DNA of 64,000 bases from Periplaneta americana (GCF_040183065.1 NC_091120.1:70954708-71018707), one strand, 5' to 3'. Shown: positions 23,521 through 34,990, counted from the stretch's first letter. Numbers and translations are program-made. The notes: generated from the sequence alone by a model not told the origin.

Positions 23521-24027
23521 GCGTAAAATATATATATATAATTTGTTTATAATATAATATGGGGATATTTATTTTATATGTTCAGTCGAAATGACTTACC
23601 AATATTTAAAAACAAAAACAACAAATATTTATAAATATAAATAATTTATTGAAGTTAAAAGATTTAATGCCAATGTTTTCGCCTATTTGGCATCTTCAGG
23701 CACATACTCAAACTATCTCATGTGGTACATTAATTTTACAGAGATTGGAATAATCATCATATACTATCCTGTGCAAGATTAATCCAGTCTCTATCACCAT
23801 ATCCCACCTCCCTCAAATGCATATTAATATGTATTTTATTTTTATTTATTTATTTTATTTAAATTTAAATATACAGAATAAAGAAATATAATTACAAAAG
23901 AAACAAAGAGAAATACAAATAAAATAATACAAGCAATATAAAAAGAAGATCCAGTAGTATTTACAAAATTTGAGACCGAATGAGCAGCGCTCGTGCTCGG
24001 TCGCAGTTCAGGTATAATATTAAAATA

Positions 24028-24077
<50 letters not shown>

Positions 24078-24270
24078 TAAATAAGTAAAATAAAATAGGA
24101 ACTAAAATATAATTACAGCGGCAATGGAATTATATAATATAATATTAACACTAGAGAAGAATAATATCGCACGTGAAAGTAGGACTAATATATATTTCAA
24201 AATTATAGAATACAAATATAATAGGCTATAGGTTGATTAATTCATACACATAGGCTATAAATTTATTTAA

Positions 24271-24732
24271 TCAAATTGAAGATATTAACACGTTTCTAAT
24301 TTTCTTGTTATATGTTAGTTGGTTACATGTTAGAAGTTCTGGGTGTAATTTAGTTAAAGCATTGTACAACCGAGGGCCAAAATTTATGCTATGCTTTAGA
24401 CCAGCAGATGTGAGACATTTAGGTTCTACTAACGTTGAATTAATATTTCGTCTTGTGTCATAATTGTGTGTCTGTAATACAAACTTATTACGATTTTTAT
24501 GATAAAATTTTAACAGCGTATACTTATAAATTTGTTCAATATTAAATACATTAAATTCAGAATAAATTAATTTAGTTCGATAATCGAAACGTTTCTTCAA
24601 ACAAATTTTAATTATTCGTTTTTGTAGTAAATTTAACGGACTAAGATTAATTTTTGTACTTCCACCCCAAACAATTATACCATATTGAATGATAGACTGA
24701 ATAATGGCCAAATAAACATTTCGTAGAATATA
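24271..24732 (-). pseudogene. LINE (CR1/jockey-like) RT C-terminal fragment
   Basis: A long open frame on the minus strand reads LAIIQSIIQYGIIVWGGSTK, then LLQKRIIKICLKKRFDYRT, EFNVFNIEQIYKYTLLKF and HNYDTRRNINSTLV. This is the thumb and C-terminal segment of non-LTR reverse transcriptases (the Q-x-x-YGIxxWGG and LQKRxIKI blocks). The frame is open to a stop after NVLISSI. The catalytic FADD domain and the 5' part are missing, and the ATG offered upstream lies in a (CATA)n/(TA)n tract and is not a real start. Dead 5'-truncated copy. Confidence 0.75.
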
Positions 24733-24770
24733 TATATATATATATATATACATACATACATACATACATA

Positions 24771-24998
24771 AACAATCTTAAAATAAACATATTAAAATCA
24801 TATATACAAATTAAATAAATAATAAACTAATAAACAACAGTTAGTTGAGTTAATTATTGGTTTAATTAATTTATTTGTGTGACGGTTAATTAAATTTAAA
24901 TAAAACAATAATTAACTCAACTGGTGTTTATTAGTTTATTATTTATTATTTATTTAATTTGTATATTTGATTTTAATATGTTTATTTTAAGATTGTTT
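24771..24998. repeat. AT-rich palindrome, ~95-bp arms
   Basis: Arms starting AACAATCTTAAAATAAACAT and its inverse ending at about 24998 enclose a 40-50-bp loop with ATTTGTGTGACGGTTAATTA. The arms match almost base for base. It lies inside the larger inverted-repeat element. Confidence 0.85.
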
Positions 24999-25215
24999 CG
25001 TATATATTTAATGGTTATTTCAGTCACTGTAAAATTAATGTATCACATGAGACAGTTTGAATATGTGCCTGAAGATGTCAAATAGGTGAAAACGTTAGCA
25101 TTAAATCTTTTAACTTCAATGAATTATTTATATTGATAAATATTTGTTGCTGTTTTTAAATATTCATAAGTCATTTCGACTGGACATATAAAATAAATAT
25201 TTCTATATTGTATTT

Positions 25216-25799
25216 TGACTTATCTGAATATTATCACAATGCTTTCTAAGATAATTTGTTTAGTCGACATTAAATAGTGAACAAGGATAGTGGCCTTTCG
25301 GACTTTACCAATCAGTTTTAAGTACAAGAGTATTAAGGCATAATGAGTACATTCGAAACTGTGGTGTTAGCCTTCAGGTATCTCCTCCATATATAGAAAA
25401 ATTATTTTTATTCCATTATCTAAGCTAATGATTGTTCTTTCATACATATCCGTTAGTAGGATTGTTGTTGTTTAGTCAACTGTCCGAAGACAGGTCTGAA
25501 CCTCACAAGTGATACCAAGAAGTCACCACTTATGAAGCTACTAGGCCAGGGGATAATGGGGTATGTTGACCAGTTCCTTTCCCTCTCCATTTCATACATC
25601 GCCGACTAGCTACATAATACATTAGTCAGACTTCAGATGCATACGAACAATTGTTCTTCCTCTGACACATATCGTCAAGTAAAATGTACTGACTGATAAT
25701 ACATGTACATATCGGGCAGAACCTCATTCAGAGGAGCTCGTAGGGTTAAGTGATATAATAGTGTTAAGTGATGTAGGAGCAAGTGGACAGCTCCAAATA
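25216..25799. other. Unassigned, probably an old dispersed repeat
   Basis: GTTGTTGTTTAGTCAACTGT followed by CCGAAGACAGGTCTGAACC (about 25465-25505) resembles an insect dispersed repeat I have seen before, but there is no second copy in the window to confirm it. Confidence 0.3.
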
Positions 25800-26180
25800 C
25801 TTTGGGTGTAGTATAACTGTAGAAATACCTCGCCTCTGAAATTCGTTACCTAATGACGCCAGGGACTACCGGACTTCATCACAATTCAAACTGAAATTGG
25901 AAAATTTTGTCTTATTTAATAGTTTTTAGATATTACTAGAAGTGCTGATTTATGTTTTTTTTACTCTAGATTAAAACTGCAAGTTTCTTGTTTATGTCCT
26001 TTAATTAGGATATAATTAATTATGAAACTTAATCACTTATTTAAAGTTTGTGTGACAGAAACCTATGTATATTTTTGTGAGGATTTATTTATTGTGTGAC
26101 TTTTATTTTTATTTCTATTACTGTATTCGTATTTTTGGCGGTGTGGAAGAGAAGGCCTGATGGCCTTAGCTACACCAAAA

Positions 26181-26259
<79 letters not shown>
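25800..26259 (+). mobile_element. LINE 3' end with (AATA)n tail
   Basis: A decayed frame around 25827-25917 reads NSLPNDARDYRTSSQFKLKL then ENFVL, the very C-terminus of CR1/jockey-like ORF2. The 3' UTR ends with GAGAAGGCCTGATGGCCTTA then CTACACCAAAATAAA and passes into about 80 bp of AATA repeats (26176-26259). This matches the hairpin ending at 23195-23290 on the other strand. Confidence 0.7.
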
Positions 26260-26281
26260 CCAGTAACATTAGCTACTGTCA

Positions 26282-26770
26282 GGAAGTCAAAAGAAGAATA
26301 GCAATGGCAAAGGAAGTTTTTAACAGAAAAATGAGTATTTTTGCGGAACTAAGGAAGAGACTAGTGAAGTGCTTTGTGTGGAGCATGGCATTGCTTGGAA
26401 AAGAAACATGGACATTACGGCGAAGTGAAGAGAAGCGAATAGAAGCATTTGAAATATAGATATGGAGAAGACTGGACCGTGTGAAATAGACAGAAAAAAT
26501 AAGAAATGAAGCTGTGTTGGAAATAGTAGGTGAAGAAAGAATGATGCTGAAACTGATCAGGAAGAGGAAAAGTGTTGCTTGGGTCACTGGCTGAGAAGAA
26601 ACTGCCTACTGAAGGATACACTGGAACGAATAGAAAACGGTAGAAGATTTCGGGGCAGAGAAAGATATCAGACGATAGACGTCATTAAGATATGTGGATC
26701 ATATGCGGAGACTAAGAGGAAGGCAGAAAATAGTAAAGATTGGAGAAAGTTGGGTTTGCAGTGAAAGACC
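26282..26770 (+). pseudogene. LINE RT C-terminal remnant (second family)
   Basis: With frameshifts and stops it reads EVKRRIAMAKEVFNRKMSIF, CFVWSMALLGKETWTLRRSE, EKRIEAFEI and IWRRLDRVK, then RRNCLLKDTLERIENGRR, and ends TKRKAENSKDWRKLGLQ before TGA at about 26761. The ETWTLRRSEEKRIEAFEIWIWRR-type order is a typical non-LTR ORF2 tail. The same family, in reverse, hosts the foldback insertion at 45.1-45.8 kb. Confidence 0.75.
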
Positions 26771-27909
26771 TGGCATTTGGCTATGTGTGTAAGTGATGTA
26801 GTGTTCATTCACAATATGATAAAGAACTGAGAACGTATAAGAGGATAGTTTATGCCATTTTGTGACACTTTTATCCAGTGTTAATGTTTCAATACCTGCA
26901 CAAGTTCGGCAGCTTACGTGGTTAAGTCCTATGTGTGTGTATTAGAATAATAAGGAAGAAACTCTAGTAACATGTGATATGTCGACATGATAATAGGTAG
27001 GTATTTAATGTTTCAATCATACTTATGTCTTCAACATACTGAAGCAGGAAGAACAGTACATTCACATTCCTCTCATCATCGTCCTGGTAACAGTGCATGG
27101 TCTACTACATTTGAGAGGCATACATAATCCACATAACTACACCTCGAAGCAAGAGAATGTGCACTTTTTATCAAGATCAAAAATACAGTAACAGCTGTGC
27201 AATGTTGCCAACTGAAATGAGCAGTTTACAAATTGTAATTACAAGCCCATAAGATGTAAGATTCAAATCGCACCTTACATCTTGTCCAGAAACAAAAGAG
27301 CGGCGATGTTTCCCGACTGAGTAATTACACATCTCAGAGGACAACTACAAAACCTTATTCCTTCCATTCCACTGTAAGTTTATTTACACCGTGATGTCAA
27401 AGATGTATAACAAATGGATGACCTTGAAACCTTCCTGTGCCTACGGATATGAACAAAGAGGATGCTTCAGTACCGGTGGGCCTATATCAACTTATCATCA
27501 TGGATAATGAGATAATTAGTTAAACTAACTTTTTCTTCTATCATTTAATTCATGCCACCCTCATTCTCCATACTGATAAATTGATATACTGAAGTATCAG
27601 TATTTCTCTTTGTTAAGTATACATATATCTGGCTAATAAATGAAAGACAAATTAAAAAAAAAATAATATAGTTTGTAAATTGTTAAAAAATAAATGATTT
27701 TATATGTTTTTAAGCCTGAACAGCCCAATACAGAAAAAAATAAGTGCTTGATGTCATTGAAAAAAGACTACTTGTCACAATATAAATCGAAAAAAATGTT
27801 AAAATATTCCTTTCTCTATCCCTTATAACTTTTGTATATAGAAAGTCTTCACAAAATTAAACGTATGAAAGCTACAAACAGCATTCCTTATTCACTCACG
27901 TGGTAGGTA
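26771..27909. other. Unassigned DNA
   Basis: No gene or repeat recognised. Confidence 0.4.
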
Positions 27910-27911
27910 TA

Positions 27912-28468
27912 CAGGGTGTGTCAGAAATAAACCGACAAAATTTTCTGAAATCTTTTTTAATTAAAAAAAAGAAACAAAAACAAAATGTTTCAATCTTGTA
28001 ACTCGAATATTTCTTGAGATATCAAATAAACATCATATGATTAGGCATTGTGTTGATGTACTTATGTACATGATACGTATTGGACATTCATTTAATACCT
28101 GGCATCGAATTGTGCAACGACTTGCCGCAGAATCCGAGAACAGCTCTCCATACACTGTCTAAACACTCTCAGGTAGATTCAATTTATTTAATTTTATATA
28201 TTTAAAAAGTAGAAATTATTTGACCGAAAAGAAACAAAACATCAAGAATATTTTTCTAAAAACACGAGTAATACATACCTTTTCCCTTCTTTAAATCTTT
28301 CAGAGATTGTCTTTCTTTTGTTATTGGGACTGGATTTTAATAAATTCACATGATGATAAATCAAAATATGACAAAAAAATATACGACTGTGGAGCTTTCA
28401 CTGGCCTATTTCTTTACTGTGTAACTACGATCGCAATTAATTTGTCGGTCTATTTTTGAGACCCCCTG
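27912..28468. mobile_element. mariner-type MITE, TA target
   Basis: Left terminus CAGGGTGTGTCAGAAATAAA then CCGACAAAATT. Right terminus, read on the other strand, CAGGGGGTCTCAAAAATAGA then CCGACAAATT. It is flanked by TA (27910-27911, 28469-28470). The 557-bp interior has no transposase. Confidence 0.75.
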
Positions 28469-28470
28469 TA

Positions 28471-28961
28471 TAACATTACGTTTATTAATAGATCACAGCC
28501 GGGTCTACGACTGATAGATGGCGCACTGTCGTGTTTGATCTACCGGCGTCGTCGTGATGGAATTTGTGTTTAATAAGCAGGTCTTATAAAGGGTTTCTTT
28601 CATTCACCGATTTTATATATTTTTCATGTCATCTATCATCTTCAAAATTGAAAAACAGGCTGAGGTGAAATCTAGAGTGTAGTACGGATGTCTCATGGCT
28701 ATATAGAATGTAAGAAGCTTGGTAACTTACTTCAGGATCTAGGATTTAGGCTATCAGGTAGGGGTCTGAGAATGGGACTTGGCTCTGTCAAGACTGAAAC
28801 AGGATGTTTCGCCTGTCAGCTTCGGATTGAAAAATGTCACCAAGGCCACCTGTGGGGCTGGACACACAATGGATCAATACGAGCCTAAGTACATAGATCC
28901 GTTTTGGTTGCGGCCCTCGACAAACCTGACTGCGTCAGATCTCTATTGCGATCGTCTTGAT
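28471..28961. other. Unassigned DNA
   Basis: Two overlapping plus-strand frames (28688-28888, 28779-29063) lack known motifs. The second runs into the hAT element. CCGGCGTCGTCGTGATGG at about 28543 is locally CpG-rich. Confidence 0.35.
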
Positions 28962-29805
28962 CAGGTCTGCACAAACAGCGCTCAACGAGCGCGCGCGCTC
29001 TTTGAGAGCGGGAGAGCCGTATTTACCGCTCGCCGAAACGGAGAGGAAGATACGTCAGAATGACATAGACTTGCCTTAGGTAGAGGAGAGGGAAACGACC
29101 ACTCAGTTATCTAGTGGAGTGCAGTGTGTAGGTCTATTTCACGTTGCTTACCTACTGCTACAGTACTGTATGGAGGAATCTAAAAGACTGAACATAACAT
29201 TTAACGTTTAACGATTTACAGTTCGAACTTACTGATCATCAATGTGACCTAAGGGCTAAAGATCGTTTGAATAATACTACTAGCCTGGTTGAGTTTTAGA
29301 AGACTAAACATTAGCAATAATATCCACGACTACACAGGCTGGCTGTGAAAATGATTGCTATGTTTGGCTCAACATTTATATTTGTGAGCAACTGTTTTCT
29401 ATAATCAACTTTAATAAAGGCAGACATCGAACATCTGTAACTGATGTTTCATTACGATCAGTAGGCTACTGTTCCTTTCAGCTGCCAGCAGCATAAAACC
29501 TCGTTTTGATGTACTGATAAATAAAAATATAAGAAAATGATATTGTACATGTAAGTAGCTATAGAATTTCAATTACGTCTGTAAAATAAATATTTCTTTA
29601 TTAATTAATAATAGTTCAAGATAGTTTTGCAAACACTGAACGGGAATTCATTTCATAAGCATTCGTAATAGTACTTCCTTTTGTGTTTATTTTGTACGAG
29701 ATCACCCCTTCTTCCAGTCCACTCTTATACAGAGCGCAGCTAATATCCGCATTCCGCTCATGAGCTGTGAGCCGGCTCGGAGATCGCAAACCTTGTGCAG
29801 GCCTG
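28962..29805 (+). mobile_element. hAT element, internally deleted (family hAT-2)
   Basis: Termini CAGGTCTGCACAA and, from the other strand, CAGGCCTGCACAA. Both ends align with the longer copy at 62126-63833. The coding remnant begins ATGGAGGAATCTAAAAGACT, then jumps to AACATAACATTTAACG and the C-terminal half (DHQCDLRAKDRLNNTTSLVE, then FICEQLFSIINFNKGRHR), the hAT dimerisation domain. AACATAACATTTAA matches the end of the SINE-B inserted at that spot in the other copy. No 8-bp TSD is apparent. Confidence 0.8.
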
Positions 29806-29829
29806 CACTAGAACAATGGATAGCAAGAA

Positions 29830-29965
29830 GAATCCGTGCTCCGAAGTTGTGCTGGTTGTGGATTTAAATTCCGCTTGCGCTGATTACACGGTTAAATTTG
29901 TTTGTAAGGTTTTCCTGAACTGTAGGCGAATATCGGGTTATACCATGCCCAAACCTGGGAATTCT
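29830..29965 (+). mobile_element. Ancient SINE-A fragment
   Basis: Recognisable only by order: GATTTAAATTCCGCTTGCGC then TGATTACACGGTTAAATTTG, TTTTCCTGAACTGTAGGCGA and ATCGGGTTAT follow the family-A sequence from B-box through body with many substitutions. Confidence 0.5.
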
Positions 29966-30001
29966 GTTGCTGTCCCGCGCTTTAGCGACGTGATCTAAGC
30001 C

Positions 30002-30171
30002 GCAGGGCTGGCATCGGGAGCGCATCCAGACTCTAAACGGGGATGCTTAATATTCATCAGTCACAGAATCAACGCTGCGCGGTGTTGGGCGGGAAAGAAA
30101 GGGGATGAAGAGAAATACTATGGCTCCCCGTGAGGGAGTACAATTCGCTCTTGCTGCCCAGCCCTGGTCTA
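30002..30171. mobile_element. Possible short hAT-like MITE
   Basis: CAGGGCTGGCATCGGGAGCG at the left pairs with CAGGGCTGGGCAGCAAGAGC read from the other strand at the right. The CAGGG start suits hAT. Flanking 8-mers do not match, so this is tentative. Confidence 0.3.
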
Positions 30172-30330
30172 GGTATCATGGCTAATACAGTTGGAACTCC
30201 ACAAATAGACGCTCACTTCACGATACAAGGTAAGTCAACGCACCCTGTCCCGCGCTGCACAGGGCTAACCAGTAAAACCAGTGCAGTAGTGTGCAGATAC
30301 TCGTACACGTTGACAGCAAGGTAGGGAACA

Positions 30331-30510
30331 AAATATGTGTGCTTACGTTGAAGCAGAAGTTACAAGTACTGGAACGGTTTAAAAAGGGTGAATCAATCAA
30401 TCAGAGTCATCGCTCAAGAATGTGACATTTCGATCAGAACAGTACATGGGATAAAACAAAATTCAACTAAATACGAGGCATTCTGTAGTGATTACAAGAA
30501 GCTTTGTTAT
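30331..30510 (+). pseudogene. pogo/Tigger-type transposase N-terminal fragment
   Basis: It reads LTLKQKLQVLERFKKGESIN, then after a one-base shift VIAQECDISIRTVHGIKQNS and FCSDYKK. This is the CENP-B/psq helix-turn-helix found at the N-terminus of Tigger transposases and their domesticated relatives. Only the first DNA-binding domain remains, with a frameshift in the middle, and no DDE region follows. It is far too short for a functional transposase. Confidence 0.65.
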
Positions 30511-31260
30511 TATCAGTTGATTTTAGGATGAAAACACAGTTTATTTTGTGTGATTTCCTAAATTTAATCAAAGGATGATTTATGTTCTCTCTTGAAGAGT
30601 ATACACCATTTTAAAATAATTTAATACACAAACACAACTATTACAATAAATGCTCAGTAAGTTTTTGTAGCTTTATTCTCTTGAGCTCTAATCATCAATA
30701 ACAATAATCCAGGTTGCCTGGCGACGATAGAAAGAAAAGATGCGAAAACGAATATGGTGTATAAACTATTGAGAGCTCGTTCATATTTAAATATACAAAA
30801 ATATAGAGTTGCTATTTGAAATTTCAAAGTGAGAGTGGTTGGGGTGGGAGGTGGAATCTAAAATGCATTTAAGCCTGGTTTAAGACTTCCCTCTCAATAT
30901 CTAAATTTACGTGTTTTTTTTTTTTTTTTTTTTTTTTGTTTAAATTGAATTCAATTTAATTAACTAGTTATTTAGAGTGGAAAGTTTTGAAATGAAAGCC
31001 CTATATGCAGATACATTTAGAGGAATTCCCCTCCAGAAGTTTGTTTTATGTTTCAGATGTATCGCGTATATATTATACTTAATCATGGGTTTGTTTTGTT
31101 ATATATTTTGCATATACTACAATATATTATTTAAAATTATGTACGTTAATTATTTATGTTTCGGTCCGCACGCCATAAAAACATTGTACAGCCCTTATGT
31201 CTACCAATGTCCGCAGTACTCCGTAGAAAGACAAGAGTTCGTACCTCGTCTCGCACACGG
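30511..31260. other. Unassigned DNA
   Basis: No gene recognised. A pure T run of about 26 bp lies at 30912-30937. The 133-codon frame at 30977-31378 is AT-rich and hydrophobic by composition and runs into SINE-D. Confidence 0.4.
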
Positions 31261-31267
31261 ACCATTG

Positions 31268-31800
31268 GTGTGTCTTTTTGTTGAGTTCCACTGTAATCGC
31301 ATTATGGGATGCACACTGGTTGGAGTCCTCATGAGGAAGGAATTTTCTCATACAATTTTGGCCAAACCAGCATTGTGATGAAATTGGGGAGCTTTTTTAT
31401 TTTTATTATATTGGGTTATTTTACGACGCTGTATCAACATCTAGGTTATTTAGCGTCTGAATGAAATGAAGGTGATAATGCCGGTGAAATGAGTTCGGGG
31501 TCCAGCATAGAAAGTTACCCAGCATTTGCTCGTATTGGGTTGAGGGAAAACCCCGGAAAAAACCTCAACCAGGTAACTTTCCCCGACCAGAATTCGAACC
31601 CGGGCCACCTGGTTTCGCAGTCAGACGTGCTGACCGTTACTCCACAGGTGTGGACTAATTGGGGAGCTACGAAGGTAACGAAATATGGTTATGAAAACCA
31701 GCTATGACGGCTTGGGAGATCATAGTACTAACAGCACGATACCTCCGTTCTTGTTGGTCGGTTTTGACCTTTCGTATGCTGTAGCGCCACAGTCTACCAC
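31268..31800 (+). mobile_element. SINE-D, split by a SINE-C
   Basis: Left part: GGAATGCGCGCTGG-like head (here GGGATGCACACTGGTTGGAG), then TTTTCTCATACAATTTTGGC. Right part resumes at 31657 with AATTGGGGAGCTACGAAGGT, GATACCTCCGTTCTTGTTGG and GCTGTAGCGCCACAG. The two halves join seamlessly when the inserted SINE-C and one TSD are removed. Confidence 0.8.
31394..31656 (-). mobile_element. SINE-C nested in SINE-D
   Basis: A complete minus-strand family-C copy (TTATTTTACGACGCTGTATC tail, CCAGGTGGCCCGGGTTCGAA head region). An exact 12-bp TSD AATTGGGGAGCT (31382-31393, 31657-31668) lies within SINE-D. Confidence 0.92.
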
Positions 31801-31866
31801 CACCACCACCACCACCACCACCACCACTACTATACTACTACTATAATACTATTATTATTGTTATTA

Positions 31867-31895
<29 letters not shown>
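31797..31895. repeat. (ACC)n-(ACT)n-(ATT)n microsatellite
   Basis: A compound trinucleotide tract sits immediately after the SINE-D end. Confidence 0.95.
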
Positions 31896-31898
<3 letters not shown>

Positions 31899-33593
31899 AC
31901 ATTATTACTCTCACATGTTTCACAGACAATAAATAACCGCACCGTTGATTAAAAAACGCTGTTAAACAACTAATTACATTACGTGCGGCGACCAAATTGC
32001 CACTCTCTATTGTTTCACAATTACAAGCTAGCCTCAGTGAAGTTCGGCGTGTTTGTTTTTCTCTGGAACGAGTTCACAGTCTTCTATGGAATTTTGTAGC
32101 ATTTATTGTAAATCTAAGCGGACAGATGTATAAAAATTATGGATGGTAGGAGGTCGTCTAACACATGAGAGGCTTCTAACGAAAGTGGGTCGTGGTTTCT
32201 ACGCACAACAAAGATTATTTTTGTTATTTTCTTCCGAGACGACCAACCGCTGACAGTTGAATTGAACTGGGTTAGCATTCAGTTCTTTATCCGATTAGCA
32301 GTAATGGATTGTAATGAAAGAAGAAAGTGCAGTAAATGAATCATACGAAAGCCAATGTTCCATAACAATGCTTTCTTCAAGTAATAACAACAATGTCAAC
32401 AATGAAGTAAAGGGGGAAAACAAGTTCCAAACAATGTGCTGTGTAATCGGGCGTTTCGTTGAGTGCGCTTCATAAGCTTATTTTTGGCTAATACGACGGA
32501 CTTCAACAGTTGACATCTTTCCTGTTACCAGGCGCGATGGAAACAAGAAGAAAATTTATATATTTCTCTCCTCTTCACTGATATAATGCTTATATTATTT
32601 TCCTTTAGATCTGAGGTTCATAGTTCTAAGCTCGACCGAGGATGAAGGGAGTTTTAAGGGGGATAAAAGACTTTTTTGTAATTCAGCAGGACTCTGGCTT
32701 ACGAAAATCGAGGACTAGGTTGATATATTTCCTATGACGGAGTTGTGCTTGCGTTGGGCAAAAACGCAAGGTTGTGAGTGTTATTCTTCAAGTTCTCCCG
32801 CTTTTTCCTTTTCATTCCATACCTTCATTGTCATCTCCATCGCGAGAAAGACAGCAGTGGCTCATGAACGTAGAACGAAATAATATTTTGAATTTGTTCC
32901 GAATTAATGATTATATAGTAGAGATTACTTGCAGAATAGCAGTACTCAGATTCACTCTTTGAGTCGATGTAGGCGGCTGCGATGACACGTCTCGCCCTTC
33001 TACAGCCACAGAATCCACGAATCTCTGTTGCGCTCTTTTTCTTTGCCGTCTCTTGTAATCCGCAGTGGTGGTCTTGTGCTTGATTTGTTAGTCTTGGAAT
33101 GCCCTTTTCTCTTGTTATGCTTATCTCCACTTTCACATTCTCTCAATGTTAGAATTTCGAAGCAATTTGAAAGTACACAAATTGTCATAATTACTTTTTG
33201 AAATTTAAGAGTTAAATTTACATCGAATAATTTTTTCATGTTTATTTAGTCGATGTCACTTTCGTTCGATCAACACCTCAAACGTCCGGATCGGTTCAGA
33301 TATAATTGAGTTATGGAAATAAATTTGTCACCGGAACTCTGTGAGATTAGGGAGGTGGAAGCCCGCTAAGTACAGTCATTCACAATAGCAAAATATAGCA
33401 AAATAACGACTACAATCACAGCGTACCTGGAAGAGATTGTAGTAGTAGCGAAAATGACAATCTTACAAATGAGACAATTTACGTAATAAGTGCCTGACAT
33501 ACGTCATGTGCAATAATAACCATCAGCAGTAAATAAATTGTAATCAATTTATATAGCAACTTCTATAAAAGACAAATGAATAACACAGAAACA
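31896..33593. other. Unassigned DNA
   Basis: No gene or mobile element recognised. A minus-strand frame at 32831-33136 has no domain signature. Confidence 0.4.
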
Positions 33594-34875
33594 TCTATAT
33601 ATATAATTTGAACTGATAATGGAAATTACGCGAAAACGGCTGAACGGATTTTAATAAATGACCCCTCATTTTGAAGCTTGCAACCCAAAATCTTTCAGAA
33701 AAATAGCATTTTTCAGTGAAATGTCTATTTTTATACATTATTTTCCTATTTTCCAAAATCCATCTTTCTTCAGTTTTGGGGAGTAATTGCATTTTAGCAC
33801 GGTTTTGATTTCAGAATAAAACAAAACACACACTACAATAAACAATAGCTATTACACGAAGGCCATGACCTGCAGGATTGCTGCTGACATATTTAGAGTT
33901 CAAATTCAATTGGTTATTAAAAACTTCAAGATTTACTAAAAAATAATTTACAGGTCTGATTCTGCATTGTGTAATTTTCTGAGTACAGCTGTATTGGATA
34001 TTGAAATCTACAAAACTTGAGATGGTTTGATGACATTATTACTATTGGAAATGAAATTTCATTACAGTTAATGCCATTATGTGACTATTTTTCATTAATT
34101 ATACATATTAATGCTATACTGATGATATGAAAGTGAAACGTTTTGGGGTTATATAAGTAGATATAGAGAATGTGTTAAATTAGATCTTCATTTCTATAAT
34201 AATTTACTGAGTGGCTGCTATTATACATATAAAATCTACAAAACGTATGTAAGATAACAATATTGTTATTATAAATCAAATACTTTTATAGTTATTAATA
34301 AAGTGGGGTTGGGTCTTTTTCATATACTTATGTGGTCTAGGTACTTACATGCGTCATCCTCTTCGGTATTGGTTCGAGAGAGAGCTAAATTACAGTTCCT
34401 AAAGAAAGACGGTATTACTTACTGATAAAATAAGAGGCCTACAAAATTTTGTAGTCTCTCGATCATTTCAGCAAGATCTCTTAGCAGGATAAAATGATTT
34501 TACCCTCTACATTTCAAGCTCTATATGCAGCAGCTATACCAAAATGCTATGCCTATTCTTCGAAAGTATAGCAAACCTGACTTTTACAATCCACAATGAT
34601 CTGATATAGCTATTGCTTTACACCCACATGAAAAACCCACTGATCGCTCTGACATTGTTACTTGCGTTTTCGCGTTGAAATTCAAAATACATAAGATACA
34701 AAGGTTCAAGAAAAAGTATTTGGCATAAAAACCATTCAGAAGGAGTATGTTTCATTATTATGGAAGGAAATAACTTTCAAAATGTCTGGTATTTTTCATT
34801 AAAAATAAACCTGAAAAATGTTTATTTAAACGTCTAATGAACTTAGTTTGCAGCATTTGCTGCACAAGCCACTAG
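33594..34875 (+). mobile_element. Non-autonomous Helitron
   Basis: The 5' end is TCTATATATATAATTTGAAC, a start common in insect Helitrons, followed by GAAAACGGCTGAACGGATTT. The 3' end has a GC hairpin GCAGCATTTGCTGC (34850-34863) twelve bases before terminal CTAG (34872-34875). The insertion lies between A and T with no TSD. The interior at 34531-34690 encodes a piece of Helitron Rep, confirming the class. Confidence 0.85.
34531..34690 (+). pseudogene. Helitron Rep/helicase protein fragment
   Basis: It reads QLYQNAMPILRKYSKPDF, then after a damaged stretch LHPHEKPTDRSDIVTCVFAL KFK. Helitron Rep-helicase proteins carry a block of the form QDAMAIVRxxGKPDLFITxT followed by a PxDRPDLVxRVFxLKLK block, so order and spacing fit. 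The Rep catalytic His and Tyr motifs and the helicase are absent. This is a remnant and cannot drive transposition. Confidence 0.75.
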
Positions 34876-34885
34876 TTATTATTTA

Positions 34886-34990
34886 TATTGGGTTATTTTA
34901 TCACTGTTTATTAACTGCTACGGTTATCTAGCATCTGAGTGAGATGGTGTTAATGCCAGTGAAATGAATTAGGGTCCAGCGCCGAACAAA
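34886..34990 (-). mobile_element. SINE-C 3' fragment
   Basis: Minus-strand family-C tail and body (GGGTTATTTTATCACTGTTT, ATGCCAGTGAAATGAATTAG, GGTCCAGCGCCGAA), truncated before the head. Confidence 0.65.

Larger units (their letters stand above)
23551..25214. mobile_element. Inverted-repeat element with ~190-bp termini
   Basis: Arms at 23551-23747 and 25027-25214 are inverted copies. They share CAGTCGAAATGACTTA, ATTTAATGCCAATGTTTTCG and GCACATACTCAAACT in one orientation, matched on the opposite strand in the other arm. Each arm carries CTGAAGA followed by a small stem and GAAAAC. The interior holds an AT-rich stretch, (AAT)n, a minus-strand LINE reverse-transcriptase tail and another palindrome. 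It may be a foldback transposon or a Penelope-like element with inverted terminal repeats. I cannot decide. Confidence 0.55.

Noticed and set aside
24027-24075. CRISPR-like regular repeats, here and at other microsatellites
   Set aside because: Simple trinucleotide tracts without spacers, in a eukaryotic context.
24733-24765. N-terminal start of the 164-codon minus-strand frame
   Set aside because: This part is encoded by (CATA)n/(TA)n repeats and is not LINE sequence.
30130-30324. Possible first exon (MANTVGTPQIDAHFTIQ before CAAG|GTAAGT)
   Set aside because: The donor is good, but no matching acceptor exon follows; downstream lies a decayed Tigger fragment. Kept only as a note.
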